Positions 1 through 8,916 of a stretch of DNA of 24,733 bases are shown piece by piece (the stretch's first letter is position 1; every line of letters begins with the position of its first letter). The notes under the pieces were generated by a model. The model saw only the letters and a list, made by a program, of their open reading frames with translations, was not told the origin of the DNA and ran no database searches. This DNA is from Isotricha intestinalis. Lineage: Eukaryota; Ciliophora; Litostomatea; Vestibuliferida; Isotrichidae. The stretch spans positions 1 through 24,733 of the forward strand of contig JAJJLU010000657.1 in assembly GCA_023807065.1 (NCBI GenBank), written 5' to 3'. The translations under genes were made by a program, and so were the position numbers.

Positions 1-960
1 AATTTAATTATGGATTCTTTAGGTTCTTTAGCTTTAGCAACTGAACCTCCTTATGATGAATTATTAGATAGAGAACCTACTAAAAAAGATGAAAGTATAA
101 TAAATGGTAAAATGTGGAAACATATTATTGGTCAATCACTTTTTCAATTAGGTTTATTATTATTTTTATATCTTTATGCTCCTCATTTTATTAAGGAAGA
201 TGATGTTGTTAGATTAGCTGAAAATAGAATTATTTCTTATTGCTATGGAAAAATGCCAGGTGGGATTAAAAATGTCAAAAATATTATTTATGGTATAAAT
301 ATTTATTGGAAAAGTAAAGATAAAATTATTCATGGATTAAATGATGAAATGGAATGTGGAAATTATGCTGATAAACAAGATATGGCAGTTGCATTTGATG
401 AATATTTGAATGTGAATGGAAATTCAACTCATATGACTATTGTTTTTAATGTTTTTGTGATTTATACTTTATTTAATCAATTTAATTGTAGAGTTCTTGA
501 TGATTCTTATAATATTTTTGTAAGGATAAATAAAAATATTTTCTTCCCTTTAATTGTTTTCTTTGAATTAGGTTTACAAATTATTTTAATTCAATTTGGA
601 AAAGAAGCTTTTAAAGTCAGTGAAAGAGGTTTAACTCTTAAACAATGGGGAATTTGTATTGGTTTTTCATTTACAACATTTTTTTTAAATATATTTTTTA
701 AAATTACTTCAATTGATATTTGTATTCAAGCAATTTTAGATAATTCTAAAAAAGGAACTGGTGTTGGAAATATTGAAGATTTAGAAAAAAATCCTAATAC
801 ATTTCAAAAATCTTATTCTAAAAATAATGCTGGAGAATTTGACGGAACAAATAATTATGATATCAGTGGAACTAGTTCAACTCTTAAGAAAAAACAAAGT
901 TTTAGCAAAGGAGGAAGTATGAGACAAAAAAAAGCTGATGTGAATTTTAATAATGATTAA
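1..960 (+). CDS. Plasma-membrane-type Ca2+-ATPase (PMCA), C-terminal part, 5' end outside window
   Basis: This is the end of a P-type Ca2+ pump that exports cytosolic Ca2+ using ATP. The frame is open from base 1 (NLIMDSLGSLALATEPP), the conserved end of the M5-M6 region in PMCA-type pumps, so the ATG at 10 is internal and the gene starts upstream of the window. Then come the MWKHIIGQSLFQ motif leading into M8, a long loop, the M9 signature (HMTIVFNVFVIYTLFNQFNCR, shown here as two halves: HMTIVFNVFV and IYTLFNQFNCR), and two more hydrophobic segments near residues 180-240. The cytoplasmic tail of about 75 residues is Ser/Lys/Asn-rich with basic patches, where calmodulin-binding autoinhibitory regions sit in animal and plant relatives; I cannot identify such a site with confidence. 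It ends in TAA, 300 bp before the next gene on the same strand. The family call is firm; plasma membrane versus contractile vacuole or alveolar sac is not decidable. Confidence 0.93.
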   Translation, partial: NLIMDSLGSLALATEPPYDELLDREPTKKDESIINGKMWKHIIGQSLFQLGLLLFLYLYAPHFIKEDDVVRLAENRIISYCYGKMPGGIKNVKNIIYGINIYWKSKDKIIHGLNDEMECGNYADKQDMAVAFDEYLNVNGNSTHMTIVFNVFVIYTLFNQFNCRVLDDSYNIFVRINKNIFFPLIVFFELGLQIILIQFGKEAFKVSERGLTLKQWGICIGFSFTTFFLNIFFKITSIDICIQAILDNSKKGTGVGNIEDLEKNPNTFQKSYSKNNAGEFDGTNNYDISGTSSTLKKKQSFSKGGSMRQKKADVNFNND

Positions 961-1260
961 TTACACTTTTTTATTTTTTAAGATCTTTTATTGGTGACAA
1001 TAACTTGTAAATAAATTTAATATAGAAAAAATATATAAATTAATTTTTTTTTTAGATTTATTTATTAAACTTATTTGTTTATAATTCATATTTGATATAG
1101 AATTACTAAATTTTTTTATCTTATTTTATGCTTTATGAATTAAAAAATTGAGATTTGATAATAAGTTTTTAATTTATTAAATAATTAAATATCATTTACA
1201 AAAAAATAATAATTCTCTTTTTTTTTTCATATAAATATTATAAAGAATTAAACAAACAAA
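961..1260. other. AT-rich spacer between Ca2+-ATPase and surface-protein gene
   Basis: About 300 bp of A/T-rich DNA with T-runs and no open frame of note. It must hold the pump's 3' UTR and the promoter of the next gene. The ATG at 1261 sits in an A-rich context (ACAAAATGA). I see no RNA gene. Confidence 0.5.
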
Positions 1261-4200
1261 ATGAAAAAGATAAAAATCTCATATTTAATAATATTAGTTT
1301 TATCTAATGTTTTTTCATATAATCTTATGAAAGAAAAAAATTCAGACACAATTATTCGAAAAGAGAAATTCTTTCCTCAAAGACCTCAAAGAAATAAATC
1401 TGAAATAGAAATTTTGAGAAAAGGTTTAATCATTGATAATGTCAAAACTCCTTTTTTTTCGGCAAAAGAAAATAAAATAGTAGAAAAAAAATCTAAAATT
1501 TCTATGAGAAATTTGTTAGATCTACAAGAATTCAAAGATATTGGATTTATAAGTCTTCCTCAAGAAAATAATGTACATATGACAAATGCTTATAGATATA
1601 TATTATCGAATTTAAAAAGATATAAAAGTCAATTCATATATTATCCTTATAAATTTAATTATAGTCAAGAAGGAAATTTAGTTTTAGTAGATAATGGAGG
1701 AGTATTTAATTTAAACCAAACAACTTTTCCTCCTAGTTATAGTTCTGATTATTTTAATTATATTAAAAATATTTCTTCAATTAATATTTCTAGAGCTAAA
1801 GCTTTATATGATATTAATATTGCTATTTTAAGCATGGAATATGAAATTGATAGTATTAAAACAAATTTATTTTATGAATCAGAACAATATTGTGGTTATT
1901 TTGTACAAAGGTTAGGAAAAATTCCAACTTGTTTATTTAGTATGAAAGATTTCGAAAGTTTCCAAACAAATTATACTTCTAAAGGTGCAGTTGTTTTATT
2001 TAATGACACAGAATTATTAAAGGAAAATTCTTTATATGACGAAAAAACAAACATCAATAAATTTGATTTGTTGATTGTTCCTGATCATATTTTTGGAGTT
2101 GATTCAATTATAATGAATAAATTAACAAATGAAGGAATTGAAAAGATTAAGAAATTTGCATCTAACGGAGGAAATATTTTAGCTTCTGGTAAATCAGGTT
2201 ATTTATTACAATTATGGGGAATTATAGATCCAGTGTATAATAAAGAAAAATATTTAACTTCAATAGATGAAAAATCTTTAATAGATATTAAAGGATGTGA
2301 AGGAACTTCAAGTATATCTCCTGAAAATCCAAATGATAATTTCCTTCTTCAATTTATATGTTTAGGAACTCAAACTCAATCATTTTTGACAAGTAGTTAT
2401 TTAATGACTGATACTACTGGTTTTGATATATTAATGAAAATAGATAAAAACAGTAATGGATTAAAATATAAAAGTGGAGGTGTTGAAGAAAATTTAAGTG
2501 GAAATGAAAATGATTTTCCATTTGTTTTAACCAAAGAATATAATAGTAATTCTAGAATTTGGATTGTTAATGGTCAAGCATTTACTAATTCAGATTATGC
2601 TTCTTTTATGATGAATATATTCTTTCATTCAATGTCTAAAAATGCTATATTTGAATATAATTTTAAAATGGGAAATGGAGATGAAGATCTTCCAATTCCA
2701 GGAGGAGAAGAAGGAGTGCAATTAACAATATTTTTTAAATTTTATAATGTATTTTCAAATGAAATTTCAAATTTCAATCTTGATATATTATTACCTGACA
2801 AAGTTATATTTACTGATTATTCTATGTCAGGATGTGAAATAAAAGATAATTATCCAAAGAGTATTGAATCAATGAATTTAAATAAATATTTACATTGTAA
2901 TAAAAATTTAATTAATAAATTGGAAAAAATAGAAATTGAATTTAATATAGAAATACAAAGTGCTGAAGTAACTCAAAAAAAAACAGGAATTCCATTAATT
3001 TATCCAATATTAAATTATCATGATAATGAAACAAACAAAGATGTTAACTTAGAATCAGGTCCTTTGTTAGTAGATACTCAATTAGCAGCATTATTAAGAG
3101 CAACATTTAATCCAGACCCATCTGGAACATATCCTATTCCAGGAATAGGTTGGTTTACAGATAATGTTTTAAATGTTGAAAATAAGGAAGGTACTATTGC
3201 ATCTCATGTTAATTTTATTAGTATTGTCCCTTTAATTTCTCCTGTTGTTGATGGTAGTGATGAAGGTGCCACTGCAAAATTAATTGAAATTTATGACCAT
3301 TATTATGATGATCATAAATATAAATTTCCTTTTGTAGAAACAGGAGGTTCTGATGATTATGATTATCTTGATTTTAGTGAATTATCTGGTAAAGATACTG
3401 TTTCTGTGATTGATTGGGATACTCCTGTTAGAATTTCTAAAGTAATGAAAAGTGATCTACCTACTGAAGAAGTCAGTAAACATAATATTACAATCGATGA
3501 TAAATTTATGACTTCTGAAGATATAAAAGTTTTAGGAAGTAATTTACTTACAAATACTAATTCAGAAATGATGTTAAAAGAAATTTATTTCAGTGATTCT
3601 GATTTATTTTATGAACATGCTTATCAAAGACAATTAATTTTTATTGATACTGCTAAAGTAGAAGGAGCTAAAGCACAATATGATAGTGATTTATTAAAAT
3701 GTAGAACCCAAAGAGATCCTCATAGAGATAATGTTTGCAAATATGATATTCCTTGGACTAGAGTGGATATATATTTTTATAAAAGTAATGAACTTCAACA
3801 ACCTAAAGGAATGGATGACAAGGTTTTATTAAGTATTGATAAATATCCTAAACCTACTGAAAATTTAGCTGATACTTTAGGGGAAGCAAAACCTTATCTT
3901 ACTTTTAATGGTCATTTTAATTCTAATTTATCAGAAAAATTAGTTCCTAATCAATATTCTAATGTTCTTTTACAAAATAAAGCTTTTACAACATATGATC
4001 CTACAAATAATGAAGATATGAACAGAATAAATGATATTTCAAATGGAACGATTAAATTAACTCATTATTTAGTTCCTGTTAAAGATGAAGATTTAAAATA
4101 TGCTGATAGTGTATATAATTTTCAAGTGGATGAAGTTCCAGGTGATAATGATGTTAGAAAAGGATATAATATTGAATATCCTAATTTAAGATTTATTGAT

Positions 4201-7200
4201 GGTCACACAATAAAAATTAAATTATTACCTGAGCAAACGAGAGCAGGAGGAAGAATTACTTTAAAAATACCTAATGGTTATAAATTTAAAGGAAATGACC
4301 CAATTAATAATGAAAATATAATGATTAGTGCTGATAATGTTGCCTTTTTTAAAACTTTATATGAACCTAATTCAAATTATATCATATTATATTTCAGAAG
4401 AGGTTTAATGCCAAATGAAGCATATGGAAAACCATCTATGTGTGAAATATATTTAGAAAATCTTCAATATTCAAATGGTTCTGATATTAGAGATTATGAT
4501 TTTGATATAGAAATAATCTTAGAAGAATTAAAATATAATTTAAATGCTAAAGAAACACAATTTGAAACATATACACAAGTTACATATAAAGATACAATTA
4601 ATAATTCAGAATATATAAATAAATTAAGAGCTGTTTATAGTTTTTATTGGTCGCTCCCAGCATTATATATAGAAAATACAATGAAAAGGGATCAATTATC
4701 TACAATAAAAGAATATGAATTATTAAATCCATATTGTAGATATGGTTTGTATTTCCAAGAATTATTACTTCATAGAACAGTATGGGGACAAGGAGAATGT
4801 CATCATGTTTCAGATCCAGGTTTACAAAGTTCAAGTTCAGGATTTTCACTTTTATCAGCAGTAGGTATTTCATTTATTCCATTTGCAGATTATGTTACTC
4901 ATGGATCAGCTTTAATGATTCCAGGTGCTGTTTCAACTACTAGAATAGAATGGAATGATGTTTGGGGAAGAAAATGGGTTCAACCAATAAGATCATTATA
5001 TCCAGATATACCACCTGTACCATCCCCTCTTATGAATTTTATGATGAGTACAACATTTGAACTTTTATCTAAAGATGGTAAAGAGAGATTATTAGAATGG
5101 CCTTCTGATGAAGAAGCAGTAATTAGAGTTCAAATGAAATTCTTAAATAATTACTTTAAATTCTTCTTACCTTCAATTTGCTTAAAAAATCAATATCCAT
5201 ATGAAATGGAAAAAATTACACATTTTGATAGAGATAGAACTCATATTAATTATTATGATGATAATCATTTAACTCCAGATTATACTTTAGCAAATTCAGA
5301 TCTTGGAAATGATCATCAAGTTAGTTTAGGCCAAAGTAGTGTATATGGTGTTTGTTATCAAGGTGAAGGTTCATTTTTAAGTGGAACTAAAATTACAAGT
5401 GATATAAGTTCTGAAATGAAATATGCAATGAGTTGTGCTAATACAAATGATGTTGACAAAATTAAACAATGTGTTCAAAGATTAAAGGAGTTAGCATTAC
5501 CTTTATTAAAACATAGACCTGATGATGATGCTAAAGATGATACTCCAAATCATACTTATAATTATTCTCCTGATGTAGATAGTTATTATCCAAAAGGTTA
5601 TATTAATGAAAAAATAATGTGGGATTTAACTAAAAAAGATTATGAAGATAATGCTTTTAGTAAAGGTTATGTTTGGCATATGGATAATAATTTACCTGCT
5701 ATTGATGTTGGACCTCCTCAAAATCCTGCTTATTATAAACCTCATAATTTCGTTGCTTTTCCTATTTTCAAAGGTTCAGGATATCAAATTGAATATAATA
5801 AAGAATTTGGATTAAGTAATAAATTTGGAGTTTATAAAGGATGGTGGAGTGATAATTTACAAAATAAAGATAAAACTCTTTTAGCTGGTCAAGAAAAAAA
5901 TAATGAAGTTTCAGTAGATAAAGTAGAAGATGATTTATTAAAAGAATCAGATTGGATAAGTTCAAAAGAATTAAACAATTCTTTAAAAGGTCAAGATGTA
6001 ATAAATGAAAGATTAAAGAATATTTATGTGTGTTTATTCAATCAACATAGAGTGAGAATAACTCCATATCAAAGTATTTTCTCATATCCAAACAATGTAT
6101 ATCAAAATAATATTATTCCTATAATTCCTGAATTAGACAGTGATAGTGCTGAATATACAAATTATGATTGTAATAATAAATATCAATATTCTCCTCAAAA
6201 TATATCTCAAGTTGATAATATAGTATATACATCAACAAATAGAGATTGGTTATATTTTGCAGTCAATTTAAGAGGAGAAGCTTTAGAAAATATAAATGTT
6301 TTAATGACACTTAAACCTTATAGTGATAGGAAATATGAAGGAGAAACTAAAGTTCAAGATGGAGGAAGATTTACTTATTGGAATCCTGCAAATGGTCCTA
6401 ATTCATTTTTATATGTTGATAATGTTGTAAATTTAGTTTATGGAACAAGAGTTGATTATGAAATTGTAAGTAAAATTTATCCAAATACAATAAATACTTT
6501 TAATATTGTTTCTTATCAATTACATTCAATTGAAGATAAAGAAGAATATTTAAGAGAATACAAATTATCAATTTATGATAATAGTTATGGATTTGGTGAT
6601 AGTACAGTATTAGTTTATGTTGGTGGAACTAAGGATTCATCTTGTAAAGTAAATGCTGGTGAAACAACTTATGTGAAAATTGTATTTTATAATAATGCAG
6701 GTTTTGATTGGAATATGAAACAAAATGCTATTGAATTTACTAAACAAGGACAACAAGTTGTAAGTGCTTTTGAATTAATGAAAAATATAATTAGAACAAT
6801 TTTAGTACCTACTAAATATAATTTCTTGAAATTAACTATTCCAGAAGAAATTAAAAATTATATTACTATTGTTCCTAGTGATCATAATGCAGATATTGCT
6901 CCTCATTTCTTTGATTTCCAAAATATTAATGTAGTATCAATTAGAGATGGGTTTGAAGGAAGTTATTATTATAAAATTAAGATACATAATGATTTCCCTG
7001 ATAAATATAAAGGAAAATTATGGAGTATTAAAGTTGATATTGTTGAATCATATTTTGATAAATTACCAGGTTATAATGATCCAACTAAAACTGGATTTCA
7101 TGATTATAAATTGAAAATTCCTGATATTAAATTCGGAGTACCATATTCATCAGGAGATTTCAAAGGAAAAGTCTTTTATACTTTAGGAAGAGGAAAAAAT

Positions 7201-7536
7201 TTAAAACTAAAATATGAATTATTAAAATCATTACAAGTTGATGGAATTAAATTAATTAGTGAAGAAGATGTATTAAAATTAAGGGAAGTTGATTCAGAAG
7301 ATAATCAAAATATAAAAGAAACAAAAACTTTAAATATATGGGAAAATGCAAAAAGTCCAAAAAATGGAACTATAACATATACTTTAACAGAATGTGATAA
7401 TAATTATAATTATTTAAATATTGATTTAAGTAATATTGTTCCAGAATTACCATATGAAAATGAAGGTGTTCCTGACACAACAAAAATATATGTTTTAACA
7501 AAAACATCAGCAAACCAATTAGAATATGGAACATAG
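1261..7536 (+). CDS. Very large secreted/surface protein, probably lacking its membrane anchor through a frameshift
   Basis: I do not recognise this 2091-residue protein by name. It opens with a clear signal peptide (MKKIKISYLIILVLSNVFSY), so the chain is exported. Residues about 210-330 resemble a class I glutamine-amidotransferase-like (ThuA/BPL_N-like) fold: FDLLIVPDH near 268, then an NGG-loop at 302 followed by ASGKSGY, where catalytic members would carry a Cys; enzymatic activity is therefore doubtful. Later stretches such as 'FYNVFSNEISNFNLDILLP' (about 495-515) resemble DUF11/CARDB-type extracellular beta repeats. Many N-x-S/T sites fit glycosylation. The ORF stops at TAG 7534-7536, but coding-like sequence resumes at once in another frame (from 7533) and a transmembrane C-terminus in the same style lies at 8836-9990. 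I infer that this is the N-terminal three quarters of an originally longer type I membrane protein. It might still be made as a shorter, soluble protein. Confidence 0.8.
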   Translation: MKKIKISYLIILVLSNVFSYNLMKEKNSDTIIRKEKFFPQRPQRNKSEIEILRKGLIIDNVKTPFFSAKENKIVEKKSKISMRNLLDLQEFKDIGFISLPQENNVHMTNAYRYILSNLKRYKSQFIYYPYKFNYSQEGNLVLVDNGGVFNLNQTTFPPSYSSDYFNYIKNISSINISRAKALYDINIAILSMEYEIDSIKTNLFYESEQYCGYFVQRLGKIPTCLFSMKDFESFQTNYTSKGAVVLFNDTELLKENSLYDEKTNINKFDLLIVPDHIFGVDSIIMNKLTNEGIEKIKKFASNGGNILASGKSGYLLQLWGIIDPVYNKEKYLTSIDEKSLIDIKGCEGTSSISPENPNDNFLLQFICLGTQTQSFLTSSYLMTDTTGFDILMKIDKNSNGLKYKSGGVEENLSGNENDFPFVLTKEYNSNSRIWIVNGQAFTNSDYASFMMNIFFHSMSKNAIFEYNFKMGNGDEDLPIPGGEEGVQLTIFFKFYNVFSNEISNFNLDILLPDKVIFTDYSMSGCEIKDNYPKSIESMNLNKYLHCNKNLINKLEKIEIEFNIEIQSAEVTQKKTGIPLIYPILNYHDNETNKDVNLESGPLLVDTQLAALLRATFNPDPSGTYPIPGIGWFTDNVLNVENKEGTIASHVNFISIVPLISPVVDGSDEGATAKLIEIYDHYYDDHKYKFPFVETGGSDDYDYLDFSELSGKDTVSVIDWDTPVRISKVMKSDLPTEEVSKHNITIDDKFMTSEDIKVLGSNLLTNTNSEMMLKEIYFSDSDLFYEHAYQRQLIFIDTAKVEGAKAQYDSDLLKCRTQRDPHRDNVCKYDIPWTRVDIYFYKSNELQQPKGMDDKVLLSIDKYPKPTENLADTLGEAKPYLTFNGHFNSNLSEKLVPNQYSNVLLQNKAFTTYDPTNNEDMNRINDISNGTIKLTHYLVPVKDEDLKYADSVYNFQVDEVPGDNDVRKGYNIEYPNLRFIDGHTIKIKLLPEQTRAGGRITLKIPNGYKFKGNDPINNENIMISADNVAFFKTLYEPNSNYIILYFRRGLMPNEAYGKPSMCEIYLENLQYSNGSDIRDYDFDIEIILEELKYNLNAKETQFETYTQVTYKDTINNSEYINKLRAVYSFYWSLPALYIENTMKRDQLSTIKEYELLNPYCRYGLYFQELLLHRTVWGQGECHHVSDPGLQSSSSGFSLLSAVGISFIPFADYVTHGSALMIPGAVSTTRIEWNDVWGRKWVQPIRSLYPDIPPVPSPLMNFMMSTTFELLSKDGKERLLEWPSDEEAVIRVQMKFLNNYFKFFLPSICLKNQYPYEMEKITHFDRDRTHINYYDDNHLTPDYTLANSDLGNDHQVSLGQSSVYGVCYQGEGSFLSGTKITSDISSEMKYAMSCANTNDVDKIKQCVQRLKELALPLLKHRPDDDAKDDTPNHTYNYSPDVDSYYPKGYINEKIMWDLTKKDYEDNAFSKGYVWHMDNNLPAIDVGPPQNPAYYKPHNFVAFPIFKGSGYQIEYNKEFGLSNKFGVYKGWWSDNLQNKDKTLLAGQEKNNEVSVDKVEDDLLKESDWISSKELNNSLKGQDVINERLKNIYVCLFNQHRVRITPYQSIFSYPNNVYQNNIIPIIPELDSDSAEYTNYDCNNKYQYSPQNISQVDNIVYTSTNRDWLYFAVNLRGEALENINVLMTLKPYSDRKYEGETKVQDGGRFTYWNPANGPNSFLYVDNVVNLVYGTRVDYEIVSKIYPNTINTFNIVSYQLHSIEDKEEYLREYKLSIYDNSYGFGDSTVLVYVGGTKDSSCKVNAGETTYVKIVFYNNAGFDWNMKQNAIEFTKQGQQVVSAFELMKNIIRTILVPTKYNFLKLTIPEEIKNYITIVPSDHNADIAPHFFDFQNINVVSIRDGFEGSYYYKIKIHNDFPDKYKGKLWSIKVDIVESYFDKLPGYNDPTKTGFHDYKLKIPDIKFGVPYSSGDFKGKVFYTLGRGKNLKLKYELLKSLQVDGIKLISEEDVLKLREVDSEDNQNIKETKTLNIWENAKSPKNGTITYTLTECDNNYNYLNIDLSNIVPELPYENEGVPDTTKIYVLTKTSANQLEYGT

Positions 7537-7889
7537 AAAATAATTTTGGAAGAAAAAATAGATCTGTTGGCCAATTTATAATAAATTCCCTTCAAAAGAA
7601 AATTTAAAAAAAAAAGATAATAATAAAAAATCAAAATGTTTAAAATGAAAAATATTCAATAATAAATGAAACTTACAACAATAAAAGAAAAGGAAATATC
7701 TAATAATATATTTAAAAAAATAATGATAATGATAAAATTATAACTAAAGGAATGAGAAATGAAAAAGGTGAAGTTGTTGATTTTGTTTATGGGAATTTAA
7801 ACAAAAATCAAAATTATACTTTTGTGAAATTTAAAATTCATATTCAACACAACAAAAAAAAGCAAAGAGAATCATCAAAAATTATGTAA
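7537..7889 (+). pseudogene. Frame-broken coding remnant continuing the large surface-protein gene
   Basis: No single frame is open, but pieces of coding quality follow each other. Frame 3 from 7533 gives IENNFGRKNRSVGQFIINS before a stop at 7605, and 7716-7886 is open for 57 codons (TKGMRNEKGEVVDFVYGNL, then NYTFVKFKIHI) before TAA at 7887. Between them the readable frame changes several times near A-runs. Restoring one A in 'acatagaa' would join residue GT of the big ORF directly to IENNFG. I infer decay, or sequencing error in homopolymers, of the continuation of the upstream gene. Introns with GT..AG ends do not repair it by inspection. Confidence 0.55.
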
Positions 7890-8042
7890 AAAAAATTTTG
7901 GATACCAATGAATAACAATATCATTTTAAGAAATAACATTAATTTTTTCTTTATTATTAATAAAATTATAAATTTTATAACAAAAATAAATAATATTTAA
8001 AAAAAATAAGATTAAAAATATTCTTTTTTATTTATAAATTAC
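7890..8042. other. AT-rich spacer, 3' of the cysteine-rich antigen gene
   Basis: Very A/T-rich with no supported frame. It probably contains the 3' UTR of the minus-strand antigen gene and the left boundary of whatever separated the two halves of the big surface-protein gene. The bases GGATA occur at 7900-7904 and again at 8828-8832, too short to be evidence on their own. Confidence 0.35.
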
Positions 8043-8648
8043 TTAAAATAAGAAAGAAATTAAAAAAATTAAAATTGAGCTGTTTAAACCAAATACACCA
8101 TCATTAGTAGTTGTAGTAGTTGTAGATTTAGTAGAACAAGCATTATTACTCCATTGACATGTAGTTACAGCATTACAAGTTTCTGCAGTTTTATAATCAG
8201 TACAAGTGGGAGTAGATTCAGATTTAGTAGAACAAGTATCAGTATTCCATTCACATCCAGATGCATCATCACAAGCTTCTTCAGTTTCATAATCAGCACA
8301 AGTTGGAATAGATTCAGATTTAGTAGAACAAGTATCAGTATTCCATTCACATCCAGATGCAGCATTACAAGGATCTTCAGATTTATAATCAGTACAAGTT
8401 TTATCACTACAAGTACCTGTCTCAGCAACCCATGAACATGTACCACCAGTACAAGCAGTAGAATCATCTATAGTACTACAAGCAACAGAATTTCCATTAT
8501 CTGTTCCTCCACAATGAGCTGCTACTCCTACTGTCCATTTACATGATGAATCACCTTCACATGTTGTTTTTACTGTTGTATCACATGCACTCTTTATTGT
8601 TGATATACAAAATAATACAATTAATATATATTTTAATAAGCTTTTCAT
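8043..8648 (-). CDS. GPI-anchored cysteine-repeat surface antigen (immobilization-antigen-like)
   Basis: A 201-residue secreted protein. Residues 1-21 are a signal peptide (MKSLLKYILIVLFCISTIKS). The body is five cysteine units built on C-x(n)-C-x4-5-C-x-W-x4-C; units 3 to 5 start at Cys85, Cys117 and Cys149 with a 32-residue period and share CEWNTDTCSTKS almost exactly in units 3 and 4. A poly-Thr stretch (175-181), small residues at Asn-Asp-Gly 182-184 and a hydrophobic C-terminus (SSILIFLISFLF) form a typical GPI-anchor signal. The spacing with a Trp between cysteines resembles the Paramecium surface-antigen domain and ciliate i-antigens, so a coat role is likely. It sits antisense between two fragments of another surface-protein gene. 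A general PSI-like cysteine-rich protein is the alternative. Confidence 0.85.
   Translation of the reverse strand: MKSLLKYILIVLFCISTIKSACDTTVKTTCEGDSSCKWTVGVAAHCGGTDNGNSVACSTIDDSTACTGGTCSWVAETGTCSDKTCTDYKSEDPCNAASGCEWNTDTCSTKSESIPTCADYETEEACDDASGCEWNTDTCSTKSESTPTCTDYKTAETCNAVTTCQWSNNACSTKSTTTTTTNDGVFGLNSSILIFLISFLF
8205..8396 (-). repeat. Two tandem 96-bp units coding the cysteine repeat
   Basis: Bases 8301-8396 (residues 85-116) and 8205-8300 (residues 117-148) are near-identical head-to-tail copies; a more diverged third copy follows toward 8110. The period is 96 bp, a multiple of three, so copy-number changes keep the frame. This is the usual way antigen repeat number varies. Confidence 0.85.
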
Positions 8649-8916
8649 ATTTTATAAATTTTTTGTTGTAATTATTCTTTTCAATGGTCATAACGATTTT
8701 TTATTATAATATTATCTTTTTTGTTTTGAATGTTTTATGTTGAATAAAAAACGAATAACGTATTATAATTATTATAAAAAAAAGTTTTATAAATTTTATA
8801 AATAAAAATTTGAAAAGAATTTCAAAGGGATATAGCCCAATCCTCAAAATGATGGAAGAAAAAATAAAGAAAATGCATATTGGATTCCTGCTTATGCAAG
8901 TGTAAAAGGACCTTGG

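Noticed and set aside
7534..7536. TAG as a sense codon or a programmed frameshift site
   Set aside because: Reading through gives 14 poor codons and a TAA. TGA ends the LITAF protein at its normal end, so a standard code fits. Several more frame breaks follow, which suits decay better than programmed shifting.
8154..8467. Open frames on both strands over the cysteine-rich gene
   Set aside because: The 96-bp repeat is a multiple of three, so any frame free of stops in one unit stays open in the next. Only the frame with signal peptide, Cys pattern and GPI signal is convincing.
7492..8835. A 1.3-kb intron containing the antisense antigen gene
   Set aside because: The nearest GT before the stop does not give a good donor, and the one intron I can support here is 25 nt. 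Kept only as a remote alternative.
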